Source: Christensenella sp. UBA1252
GTDB lineage: Bacteria; Bacillota; Clostridia; Christensenellales; CAG-1252
Direction: 5' to 3'
Assembly (NCBI GenBank): GCA_002308575.1
Contig: DBVY01000054.1
Coordinates: 277 to 6,982, forward strand
DNA: 6,706 nucleotides
Shown one piece after another: positions 1 to 6,507 of this stretch (position 1 is the stretch's first letter; every line of letters starts with the position of its first letter). The notes under the pieces are model-generated. The model was given only the letters and a program-made list of their open reading frames with translations. It ran no database searches and was not told where the DNA came from. Both the position numbers and the translations under genes were made by a program.

Positions 1-731
1 GGCTCGGTATCCACAAATTCCTTTTCCTTCAAAAGGAAAGTGGGCAGCAACATCGCCACGCAAGCGATAACCGCCAAGACGATGAAGCAAGCGCGGTAGC
101 TCCAAGCAAAAGTGAGCCCCGCCCCGCGCAGTACGCCGGCAAACACGAAGGGCGTATAAGCAAGAAGGGTACCCGCAAAGAAGGTCAAAGAGATCGCCGT
201 GGAAATAAACATCCTATCTTCCTGCGTCTTGCCGAATTCCGAGATCAAGGCGTTGTAGGGGGTGCAATACATCGTCATAAACAGATAGAACAGCACGATG
301 AACACCGAGATCCAAGCGACATTGATGCCGCTGATGGTGCTGACCGGCGCCGAGAACAACAACACCGTCACCACCGAAAGCGGTACGGCGGCAAGTTGCA
401 TAAAGGGGATGCGTCTGCCCCGCTTGTTGCGGCTTCTGTCCGACAAGTTGGCGATTAGAGGATCGGTGACGGCGTCAAAGATCCTGCTAAGCGCGGTGAT
501 AAGCCCCAGAATGGTCAAAAATCCGAGAATGACCAATCCCGGTTTGATGAATTGCGTCGCACCCAGTTCGATATCCGCCTGAGTGGGGAGATAAAAAGTC
601 ACAAGCCACGCGTTGATGATCCCACTGAGCATCGACCACCCGAGTTGTCCGATCGCAAAGATTATCATTTGTTTTTTCGTCAATCTCTTCATAGACTTTG
701 CGGCGTTACGTCCGAATAACGCTACCTCCAT
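1..731 (-). CDS. GPH-family (MelB-like) sugar:cation symporter, N-terminal part
   Basis: This is the first 243 codons of an integral membrane transporter; the gene runs off the left edge of the window. I read it directly by reverse-complementing from ATG 731. An in-frame TAA lies at 740-738. Hydrophobic segments are visible at about residues 22-48, 65-82, 112-130, 138-156, 176-200 and 212-234. The loop after the second segment reads RIFDAVTDPLIANLSDRSR, the signature of the glycoside-pentoside-hexuronide symporters. Asp86 and Asp90 align with the cation-site Asp55 and Asp59 of E. coli MelB. A CTPYNALISE stretch (residues 156-165) is also typical of the family. The likely role is import of a glycoside or oligosaccharide with Na+ or H+. 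It lies 37 nt after the TetR gene and probably shares its promoter. The start is uncertain: no good ribosome site precedes ATG 731, and ATG 692 (MKRLTKKQ) fits the usual family N-terminus. The substrate cannot be told from this part. Confidence 0.9.
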   Translation of the reverse strand, partial: MEVALFGRNAAKSMKRLTKKQMIIFAIGQLGWSMLSGIINAWLVTFYLPTQADIELGATQFIKPGLVILGFLTILGLITALSRIFDAVTDPLIANLSDRSRNKRGRRIPFMQLAAVPLSVVTVLLFSAPVSTISGINVAWISVFIVLFYLFMTMYCTPYNALISEFGKTQEDRMFISTAISLTFFAGTLLAYTPFVFAGVLRGAGLTFAWSYRACFIVLAVIACVAMLLPTFLLKEKEFVDTE

Positions 732-743
732 AGTTTTTTAGCG

Positions 744-763
744 CCGCGCCCGGACCAGCGCGG
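744..763 (-). other. GC-rich hairpin between the TetR and symporter genes
   Basis: CCGCGC and GCGCGG form a 6-bp stem around an 8-nt loop in the 37-nt gap between the TetR stop (769) and the symporter ATG (731). On the minus strand it is followed by CGCTAAAAAACT, not a U-tract, so it is not an ordinary terminator. It could stabilise an mRNA end or tune symporter translation. That role is inference from position only. Confidence 0.4.
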
Positions 764-768
764 GAAAA

Positions 769-1374
769 TCAATCGTTCTTAAGAGAATTCAAAATAATAT
801 CGATCATCAAACGAACTTCCTGACGCTTGTCGGTGAAGTCGTCTTGCCTGACGATGTGCGATTCGGTCGCAAGTTTTTTGCAAACGGAAAGCATCGCGTG
901 CGTGGTGGAATAATAGAACAGATCAAGATCCCAAACCTTCTTCACGCTGCCGTCCTCAATGCCCGCCTTGTACGCCGCCACGAACCTCTCCTTAAAGACG
1001 TCCAAATTGTCCGAATAAGCTTCGGGGATGTCTATCTCCTCGCTGAGACAATAGGCGTCGAATTCACTGAGGAAACGATAGTAGTCTTTGTGATCGCCGA
1101 AGACCTCGTAGAAGCGATAGTAAAAACGAGAGAGGCGGTCAAACCCCCTGCCCTCCGGATCGTCTGCGAACAGTTCACACATCATTTCGGAAAGTTTCAG
1201 CGCGCATGCAACGATCAAAGAACTGCGTTTATAAAAATAACGATAAAAAGTTGCCTCGCCGATGTTGCACGCCTCGGCGACGTCCTTGATCTTGACTTCC
1301 GCCATCGGCTTCGTACAAAAGAGTTTGATCGCGCGTTCCAAAATGTAATTTCTTCTGATATCTTTGATTCCCAT
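769..1374 (-). CDS. TetR/AcrR-family transcriptional repressor
   Basis: A 201-residue protein of normal TetR-family length. Residues 6-54 form the N-terminal DNA-binding domain. The helix-turn-helix includes IKDVAEACNIGEATFYRYF (residues 29-47), which closely matches the family pattern ending in ATFYRYF, followed by KRSSL. The rest (about residues 55-201) is the helical ligand-binding and dimer domain, too variable to name a ligand. I chose ATG 1374 rather than the longer reading from ATG 1413. An AAGGTGG ribosome site (1389-1383) lies 8 nt upstream of 1374, and the family alignment starts at about this point; ATG 1413 lies only about 14 nt after the predicted transcription start. Upstream is a consensus promoter carrying two palindromes, so autorepression is likely. 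The symporter gene follows 37 nt downstream. By analogy with E. coli UidR and UidB, the protein probably controls the transporter in response to a transported sugar or glycoside; this is inferred. Confidence 0.93.
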   Translation of the reverse strand: MGIKDIRRNYILERAIKLFCTKPMAEVKIKDVAEACNIGEATFYRYFYKRSSLIVACALKLSEMMCELFADDPEGRGFDRLSRFYYRFYEVFGDHKDYYRFLSEFDAYCLSEEIDIPEAYSDNLDVFKERFVAAYKAGIEDGSVKKVWDLDLFYYSTTHAMLSVCKKLATESHIVRQDDFTDKRQEVRLMIDIILNSLKND

Positions 1375-1382
1375 TTTTTCAC

Positions 1383-1389
1383 CCACCTT
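1383..1389 (-). promoter_or_regulatory. Ribosome binding site that sets the TetR start
   Basis: AAGGTGG on the minus strand differs by one base from AAGGAGG and sits 8 nt before ATG 1374. It lies downstream of the alternative ATG 1413, so it argues for the shorter 201-residue protein. Confidence 0.7.
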
Positions 1390-1414
1390 ACTTATGTACC
1401 TTTTCGAGAGCAAT

Positions 1415-1431
1415 TGATAGCCCGTCTATCA
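1415..1431. promoter_or_regulatory. Palindromic operator O1 (probable TetR site)
   Basis: On the plus strand this 17-mer reads TGATAGCCCGTCTATCA. With one flanking base on each side the perfect arms are 7 bp (TTGATAG and CTATCAA). It fits the ideal palindrome TGATAGAC-n-GTCTATCA with one mismatch in the left arm. It covers the predicted transcription start (about 1427) of the TetR-symporter unit. Binding there would block initiation. Assignment to the adjacent TetR protein is inferred from position and from the usual size of TetR-family sites. Confidence 0.75.
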
Positions 1432-1433
1432 AA

Positions 1434-1463
1434 ATTATAGTAGACCGTCTATCATTTTGTCAA
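1434..1463 (-). promoter_or_regulatory. Consensus sigmaA promoter of the TetR-symporter unit
   Basis: On the minus strand a perfect TTGACA (-35, 1463-1458) and a perfect TATAAT (-10, 1439-1434) are separated by 18 bp. The expected start of transcription is near 1427, giving a leader of about 50 nt before ATG 1374. Two palindromic operators overlap it, as expected for a strong promoter held under tight repression. Confidence 0.88.
1438..1454. promoter_or_regulatory. Palindromic operator O2 (second copy)
   Basis: On the plus strand this reads TAGTAGACCGTCTATCA, with a perfect GTCTATCA right arm and a left arm altered at two positions. Its centre (1446) is 23 bp from the centre of O1 (1423), about two helical turns. 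It lies between the -35 and -10 boxes and touches the upstream edge of the -10. I found no third copy in the window. Confidence 0.68.
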
Positions 1464-1494
1464 TACCTAAATTTTCAAAAAGAGCGCGGCAAAC

Positions 1495-1524
1495 AAAAAA
1501 ACCTCGGAAATATCCGAGATTTTT
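1495..1524 (-). terminator. Intrinsic terminator of the glycoside hydrolase operon
   Basis: CTCGGA (1503-1508) and TCCGAG (1513-1518) form a 6-bp stem with a 4-nt loop. On the minus strand the stem is followed by G and seven U residues (1501-1495). It lies about 45 nt after the stop codon of the GH106-like gene and just upstream of the TetR promoter, so it separates the two transcription units. Five T residues at 1520-1524 also give a weaker U-tract in the plus direction. Confidence 0.87.
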
Positions 1525-1561
1525 AAGAAAACAGATTTTTCAAAAAGCGCTTTGCTTCGCC

Positions 1562-4500
1562 CTATTTTTCAAGCAAACGGATGACGGGCGAGGTCAAAAT
1601 GCCGCTTCTATCCATCACGTATTTGCGAGAACGACAGATCAAAGAAGTATTGTTGAACCAGCTGGGGCTGTCCGAACGTTTGAACTTCCTGCGGATGTGC
1701 ACGGCGCCGAAAGCGTTCTCACGCGGTGCGTACGCGGTGATCTCAAGGGTGTTTTCCCCTTTCTTGGTGTCAAAGGTTGCGGCATACGGCGCAAACAGAA
1801 CGTCCTTTTCTTCCCCATTCACTGCGAGGGTGACGAGAGCGGAAGCGTAACGTAAGGAGATCTCCGCGCGGTTGCCGTCCGAAATGAAAGAGGTGTGATA
1901 AGTGATCTTGCCGCTGTAGAACGGAAGCTTTTGCTCCACGATGTCGCTGAATGCAAGTTTTTCCGGCAACGGGACGAGGCAAGCCTTCGTGCAGCAGAGA
2001 TTCACGCCGAAGTTGCCAAGCAAATAGCAGTTTTCAAAACGATCGTACTTGCCCATCGGAACGGTGATGTCGATGACGTTTTTGCCCTCTTTTACCGCGA
2101 TCGGGTAAGTGAGGAAAGCTTTGTCCACGTAGTAACCGTCCGAAGCGGCGGTAACGGTCTCCCCGTTCACAACGAGGGTAAACTCGTCATACTCGCAAGC
2201 CAAATGCGCGGGGAGCGCTACTTTGCTGTCAAACACAAAGCGCAACGTTGCCTTTTTCTTTTCCGTTTCCGGCGCGCGAAGCCAAGGTTGCAAGGCGGAG
2301 CGATACGGCGGAAGCCCGAGCTTCTTCCTCGCCTTGGCGGTGGCAAGATCAAGGTCGGTTCTTGCGTGGAAGCCGGCGCCCACCGACCACATTGCCTTGT
2401 CAAGCAACAAAGCGTTGGGTTCGTCTAAGGTGTACGGCACCTTTTCATTCAAAGAGAAAGTGCTTACGGTCTTGCTCTCGGCGGCGACTTCCGTCTTTTC
2501 CTGCGCGCCGTCCAAAGCGTCGTAGCGGAGCAACAAACTGTCGTTGTTGTAAAGGGTCTTTCTGACGTAAGTGACACCGTTTTCCACCGTGCATTCGATG
2601 GGACGGATTTCCCCCGACATCGTATCGTACTCCGTCACGCGCCACTCCCCTTTCACGCCGATGCGGACGTTGTCCTTAACGACGTTTTGATCGTTGGTAA
2701 CGGGGACGGAATGCGGGTAAGGAAAGCCGGGACGCGGCGAGGTAACAAACAGCCATCTGCCGCCGTTATCCTCACGCAACGTGGCAAGATACCCTTCCGG
2801 CTTTTGCTCGGAACGGATCAAGAAGGAGCGTTCCTCCTGAATGGCGGCGCAAACCGCACCTTTTTCAAAGGGAATCACGTCGCATTGCGCTGCAAAGGCG
2901 CGCGCCTCTTCCGAGAAGGAGCCGTCCACCATCGAGGGCGCCTCGCCAAGGAACACCACCCTGCCGCCCGCGGCGCGGAACGCCGTCAGGTAGTCAAGCG
3001 TGGAACTGCGCATCGTAAGAAGCCCCGGGACGAGGATGGTCTTATAAGCGCATTGCCCCACCGCAAGAGGGTTGTCGTTGCGTTGCATCGGAAGGAGCGA
3101 TTCGGAAACGAAATCAAAATCGCAACCGTTGAAGAGAAGCCAATCTGTCAGATCAAAGAAGTTCTTTTCCAGTTGCTTTTGCACCTTGCGGGAATGCTTT
3201 TGCCCCGCGTAGCACAGGAAGTAGCTTTCAATGGGATGAATGACCGCGACGTCGTTGATGGCTTTGCCGCGCGTCAAAGCGGTGTTGAGCCTCGAGAAAT
3301 GATCCTCAAGCGTCTTAAACTTTTTGTACCACGGCGCTTGATAAAACAAAGAAGGCGGATAATCGCGCTTGGCTTCGCCGCGCATGCTGTAATAGGAAAG
3401 GTGCGGCACGCGCACGGTTACGCCGAGGCAGGCGAGCCAATCCCCTTCCTCTTTGAATTTGCCGAACTCCGCGACCCAGCGCGAAACGCCGTACAGCTCG
3501 CAGAGCATGCCTTCCTTGCCTTCCTGTCGCACGACCGATTCCGTTTGCTTCGCCGCCGTATATTCGTGCCTGCCGCAAAGCAGGTCGATGCCCGGCAATC
3601 CGAAATTCTTATAGTGGCGCATCGTTTCGCCGACCGCCTTGCTTTGGGTCTCGAGCGTGGGTTCTTCCATCAAATGACCCGTCAGGTACAAACCGATCTC
3701 GGCGGCACGCGCGCCGAGTTGATCCGAAAACGCTTCCGCGAAACGCTCGGTGCGATGCGTGTGATACAAAAAGCGGGTGTGGGAAACGCTCGGGGCGTCC
3801 ATATCGAAAAAGAGTTCGGGCAAGGAGTCCAAAACGTCCGCGCCGAATGCTTCTTGATAGGTCTTTTCGAAATCGTCCGTCCAAGGGATCACGGCTTTCG
3901 TCGGGAACAGGGCGCACTTGAACGGCGCAACGAATTTCGTCTGCGGTTCGTCCGTAAAGATCGCGGGGATCGTCTTCCCGAACGCGTCGCCGACCGTCTT
4001 TTGATAAGTTCCGTACGTTACGTCCGCAAATTTCCCGAGAGCCTCTTTCGAGAGCGCGTCCACGTAGCCCGCCTGATTGAAGGTGTCGGTCGGTTCGTCC
4101 ACGACCAAATAGGCGTAAAAACGCCTACCCGCGCCTTTCTCGCCCGCTTGCAAGCGGGTGTATCCCTTGCACTTCCCGAACGCGAGGCGCACGGAATAGG
4201 TCGCGAGGAGCTTTGCTCCGCCCGTCTGTCTGCCGCCCGCGAAAGTCGCGTCCTCTTTTCTCTTTTTCGAGGTAAAGACGAGCCCTCTGCGGCGGAACCT
4301 GCCGTCCTTCGTGACGGCGCCGCCCGCAAATCCCGAAGGATAGCGATCCTCGTCGTACAGCCACGCATAGGCGCCGGTTTTTTTCGCGTCCTCGACGCAG
4401 GCTTTTACGCAGGCATTGAATTTGTCGCCGAGATAGGGCGTCGCAAGACCCGCGCGCGGATGGATATGATAGCCGCCGAGGCCCATTTCCAAAAAGAAAC

Positions 4501-4633
4501 GCCCTTGCTCGACGCATTCTTTTTCGTCGAGTTCGTCGTTCCACGCCCAAAACGGCGCGCCGCGATATTCGTTCGTCGGATTGCGAAACAATCCTTCCGC
4601 AAGCGTTTCGGTTTGATTCTTTTCGTACAACAT
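1562..4633 (-). CDS. GH106-like glycoside hydrolase (putative alpha-L-rhamnosidase type)
   Basis: A 1023-residue protein with no signal peptide or membrane segment, so probably cytoplasmic. The N-terminal half looks like the catalytic barrel of GH106-related proteins: RGAPFWAWNDEL (24-35), GLGGYHIHPRAGL (51-63), AWLYDEDRYPSGFAGG (90-105) and IFTDEP (225-230). Glu229, Asp228 and Glu379 (in CELYGVSRW, 378-386) are the acidic residues I would suspect of catalysis, but this is not proven. A middle region (about 460-600) with DVAVIHPIESYF and ILVPGLLTM resembles the domain that follows the barrel in such enzymes. The C-terminal part (about 730-980) is beta-rich with NGE motifs (822-825 and 939-942) that suggest galactose-binding-like sandwiches. 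The start at 4633 is supported by GGGAG (4644-4640) 6 nt upstream. The gap to the GH13 stop is only 12 nt, so the two are co-transcribed. The length suits the family. Rhamnosidase activity is the nearest characterised function, but the group is diverse and the true sugar is unknown. Confidence 0.85.
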   Translation of the reverse strand: MLYEKNQTETLAEGLFRNPTNEYRGAPFWAWNDELDEKECVEQGRFFLEMGLGGYHIHPRAGLATPYLGDKFNACVKACVEDAKKTGAYAWLYDEDRYPSGFAGGAVTKDGRFRRRGLVFTSKKRKEDATFAGGRQTGGAKLLATYSVRLAFGKCKGYTRLQAGEKGAGRRFYAYLVVDEPTDTFNQAGYVDALSKEALGKFADVTYGTYQKTVGDAFGKTIPAIFTDEPQTKFVAPFKCALFPTKAVIPWTDDFEKTYQEAFGADVLDSLPELFFDMDAPSVSHTRFLYHTHRTERFAEAFSDQLGARAAEIGLYLTGHLMEEPTLETQSKAVGETMRHYKNFGLPGIDLLCGRHEYTAAKQTESVVRQEGKEGMLCELYGVSRWVAEFGKFKEEGDWLACLGVTVRVPHLSYYSMRGEAKRDYPPSLFYQAPWYKKFKTLEDHFSRLNTALTRGKAINDVAVIHPIESYFLCYAGQKHSRKVQKQLEKNFFDLTDWLLFNGCDFDFVSESLLPMQRNDNPLAVGQCAYKTILVPGLLTMRSSTLDYLTAFRAAGGRVVFLGEAPSMVDGSFSEEARAFAAQCDVIPFEKGAVCAAIQEERSFLIRSEQKPEGYLATLREDNGGRWLFVTSPRPGFPYPHSVPVTNDQNVVKDNVRIGVKGEWRVTEYDTMSGEIRPIECTVENGVTYVRKTLYNNDSLLLRYDALDGAQEKTEVAAESKTVSTFSLNEKVPYTLDEPNALLLDKAMWSVGAGFHARTDLDLATAKARKKLGLPPYRSALQPWLRAPETEKKKATLRFVFDSKVALPAHLACEYDEFTLVVNGETVTAASDGYYVDKAFLTYPIAVKEGKNVIDITVPMGKYDRFENCYLLGNFGVNLCCTKACLVPLPEKLAFSDIVEQKLPFYSGKITYHTSFISDGNRAEISLRYASALVTLAVNGEEKDVLFAPYAATFDTKKGENTLEITAYAPRENAFGAVHIRRKFKRSDSPSWFNNTSLICRSRKYVMDRSGILTSPVIRLLEK

Positions 4634-4645
4634 ATCGTTCTCCCG

Positions 4646-6241
4646 TTATTTCCAAATCTCGTAGACCGCGCATTCGTAAGGCGCGTATTTCCCGTTTGCG
4701 CCGCCTAAACGATCCAAATTCGATAAAAGCATTTTTCCCTCGGGAAGCCCCTCGACGGTTTGCTCGTTTTCAAAGTTGCAAACGACGAGGATCTTCTCGT
4801 TTTCGTTTTCGCGAAGATAGATAAAGCAGTTTTCCCTTTCCGGAAAGAGCTGCCGAAATTCGCCGCGGCGAAGCACTTCCCGATCGCGGCGCAGAGCGAA
4901 AAGATCCCTGTAATAGCGCCAAACGGAATGCTTGCCTTTGAGATCCGCTTCCAAATTGATCTCGTCGCTGCGAGATGCGTAAGGAAGCCACGGAGCGGAC
5001 GCCGTCGTAAAGCCGTGCGTCGCCGAACCGTCCCAAGCAAAGGGGCGGCGCGTGTTGTCACGGCTACCGAAATTGATCTCTTCCAGAAGTTTGTCTTCAA
5101 GGATCTTCCCTTTTTGCTCGAAATAGTACCCCAAACATTCGACGTCGTTGAACGCCGAAAGATCGGAGAACACGGAATTCGCCGCGCCGATCTCCTGCCC
5201 TTCGTAAATAAACGGGATCCCTTTCAACAAAAAGACGGTCGTCGCGATGTTCGTCGCGCTCTCGTATCGCAGCTCGCGGTCGTTGCCGACGCGGGAATTG
5301 AACCAAGGTCTGTCGTGATTGTCGGTCAAAAGGACATACAAAAGATCGTGTTTCGCGGTAAAATCCTGCCAGCTCGTCAAAATGTTTTTCACGTCGTCCA
5401 AGCGATGCGGCGCGGGCGTGTATCTGCCGATCCTGCCGACGGCGAGATGGGAGAACTGAAACACGCTTTTGAGTTCGTTTCTGTCCTGCCCGCAGGTCGC
5501 GAGAATGCTTTCTTCGGTCGTTTCCGCCTCGCCGACCGTGTAAATGTTTTTGAGATTCTCCCGCCCGAAAACTTCGTTGATGTATTCGTGCAAATGCGGA
5601 CCGTTGCGGCGAAGGTCTTTTTCGAAATCCTTGGAAACGTGATCGAGGACGTCACAACGGAAGCCGTCCACGCCCTTCTCGACCCAAAAATCGATGATCT
5701 CTTTAAACTCGTCGCGCACCTTGGGATTCGTCCAATTGACGTCCGGCTGACCGACCGCAAAGGAATGTAAATAGTATTCGTTCGTCGCCGCGTTGAATTC
5801 CCAAGCGCTCCCGCCGAATTCCGCGCGCCAATCGTTCAAAGGCGTATCCGCCCAATAATAGTAATCGTGATAGGGATTCGTCTTGGAAGAGCGCGCCTGA
5901 CGGAACCATTCGTGCTCGCTCGACGTGTGATTCGCAACGAAATCCATGATGATCTTAATGCCCTTCTCGTGCGCGGCGGCGAGCAAACGCTCGAAATCTT
6001 CCATCGTGCCGTACATCGGATCGATGTCCCTGTAATCGGAAACGTCGTAACCGTTGTCGCATTGCGGGCTTTTGAAAACGGGGCAAAGCCAAATCGCGTT
6101 CGCGCCGAGCTCTTTGATGTAATCCAGCTTGGAGAGAACGCCGAGAAGATCGCCGATCCCGTCCCCGTTCGAGTCCTTAAAGCTTCTCGGATAGATCTGA
6201 TAGACGACCAAATCGTAACAATCGGAAAACTCTTTCTTCAT
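4646..6241 (-). CDS. GH13 alpha-glucosidase (oligo-1,6-glucosidase type)
   Basis: A 531-residue cytoplasmic enzyme without a signal peptide, close to the usual 550-560 residues of oligo-1,6-glucosidases and trehalose-6-phosphate hydrolases. The expected motifs are present: a calcium-loop-like DSNGDGIGDL (23-32), DFVANH (100-105), QPDVNW (165-170, the oligo-1,6-glucosidase subfamily mark), GFRCDV (193-198), GEAE (237-240) and DNHD (307-310). The catalytic residues should be Asp197 (nucleophile), Glu238 (acid/base) and Asp310 (transition-state stabiliser). SRDNTRRPFAWD (393-404) is also typical. Val198 after the nucleophile is associated with alpha-1,6 preference in studied relatives, where Thr goes with alpha-1,4. 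The barrel spans about 10-440 with domain B at about 105-170; a beta domain ends the chain. The start is supported by AAGGAG (6255-6250) 8 nt upstream and by a promoter. It heads the operon with the GH106-like gene. An odd feature is NHDRPW where NHDQPR is usual. The exact substrate (isomaltose-type, sucrose-like or a mixed oligosaccharide) is unresolved. Confidence 0.95.
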   Translation of the reverse strand: MKKEFSDCYDLVVYQIYPRSFKDSNGDGIGDLLGVLSKLDYIKELGANAIWLCPVFKSPQCDNGYDVSDYRDIDPMYGTMEDFERLLAAAHEKGIKIIMDFVANHTSSEHEWFRQARSSKTNPYHDYYYWADTPLNDWRAEFGGSAWEFNAATNEYYLHSFAVGQPDVNWTNPKVRDEFKEIIDFWVEKGVDGFRCDVLDHVSKDFEKDLRRNGPHLHEYINEVFGRENLKNIYTVGEAETTEESILATCGQDRNELKSVFQFSHLAVGRIGRYTPAPHRLDDVKNILTSWQDFTAKHDLLYVLLTDNHDRPWFNSRVGNDRELRYESATNIATTVFLLKGIPFIYEGQEIGAANSVFSDLSAFNDVECLGYYFEQKGKILEDKLLEEINFGSRDNTRRPFAWDGSATHGFTTASAPWLPYASRSDEINLEADLKGKHSVWRYYRDLFALRRDREVLRRGEFRQLFPERENCFIYLRENENEKILVVCNFENEQTVEGLPEGKMLLSNLDRLGGANGKYAPYECAVYEIWK

Positions 6242-6269
6242 TCGGATCGCTCCTTCCTCGGACGGATTT

Positions 6270-6284
6270 TTCCCTTTCAGGGAA
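6270..6284 (-). promoter_or_regulatory. Inverted repeat in the GH13 leader
   Basis: TTCCCT and AGGGAA form perfect 6-bp arms around 3 nt, about 15-30 nt after the predicted start of transcription of the hydrolase operon. It has no U-tract after it. It may be an RNA hairpin in the leader or a repressor operator placed just downstream of the start. It does not resemble the TGATAGAC palindrome of the TetR promoter. Confidence 0.45.
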
Positions 6285-6306
6285 TTTCCTCTTCTCCGCT
6301 GGGATT

Positions 6307-6335
6307 ATTGTATCGTCAGGGAAACGGAAAGTCAA
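6307..6335 (-). promoter_or_regulatory. sigmaA promoter of the glycoside hydrolase operon
   Basis: On the minus strand TTGACT (-35, 6335-6330) and TACAAT (-10, 6312-6307) are separated by 17 bp. Transcription should begin near 6300, giving a leader of about 60 nt before ATG 6241. I see no catabolite-repression (cre) site overlapping it. Confidence 0.8.
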
Positions 6336-6381
6336 GATTTTTTGCGAATGTTCCCCGTTTTGTTTCCTTTTTCGAGAAAAT

Positions 6382-6408
6382 AAAAATGTCGGAAAAATCC
6401 GACATTTT
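6382..6408 (-). terminator. Intrinsic terminator of the tRNA-Val unit
   Basis: TGTCGGA (6387-6393) and TCCGACA (6398-6404) form a 7-bp stem with an AAAA loop, extended to 11 bp by flanking A/T pairs. On the minus strand it is followed by TTTTTATTTT. It starts 8 nt after the CCA end of the tRNA and lies upstream of the hydrolase promoter, so it insulates the two units. Its symmetry could allow it to work in both directions. Confidence 0.82.
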
Positions 6409-6415
6409 AAAAAAA

Positions 6416-6491
6416 TGGTGGAACCAATAGGGCTCGAACCTATGACCCCATGCTTGTAAGGCATGTGCTCTACCAGCTGAGCTATGATTCC
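6416..6491 (-). tRNA. tRNA-Val (anticodon UAC), CCA encoded
   Basis: A 76-nt cloverleaf can be folded completely. The acceptor stem is GGAATCA with TGGTTCC (one T-G pair), the D stem GCTC/GAGC, the anticodon stem CATGC/GCATG around loop CTTACAA, the variable loop GGGTC and the T stem ATAGG/CCTAT around TTCGAGC. The anticodon TAC reads GUA, and by wobble other valine codons. Discriminator A73 is followed by a genomic CCA. It has its own promoter and terminator and appears as a single-gene unit. tRNA genes can be attachment sites for mobile elements, but no integrase or repeated tRNA 3' end is seen here. Confidence 0.97.
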
Positions 6492-6507
6492 ACGCTGAAT
6501 CGTTCGT

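Noticed and set aside
298..582. 94-codon open frame on the plus strand
   Set aside because: It is antisense to the symporter, which has clear GPH motifs on the minus strand.
844..1440. 198-codon open frame on the plus strand
   Set aside because: It is antisense to the TetR gene and runs through that gene's promoter and operator O1, ending between the two operators. Nothing in it is recognisable.
2687..4708. 673-codon open frame on the plus strand
   Set aside because: It lies antisense to the GH106-like gene, whose motifs are clear, and extends over the end of the GH13 gene. Its composition is Arg/Ala-rich with no recognisable domain, as expected of a shadow frame in a gene with G/C-rich third positions.
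4760..5770. 336-codon open frame on the plus strand
   Set aside because: It is fully antisense to the GH13 catalytic region and has no recognisable domain.
6300..6340. Catabolite-repression (cre) site at the hydrolase promoter
   Set aside because: GGGAAACGGAAA looks purine-rich in a similar way, but it lacks the TG...CA palindrome with a central CG required for a cre site.
6416..6491. tRNA-Val as an integration site for a mobile element
   Set aside because: No integrase, direct repeat of the tRNA 3' end or element boundary is visible in the window.
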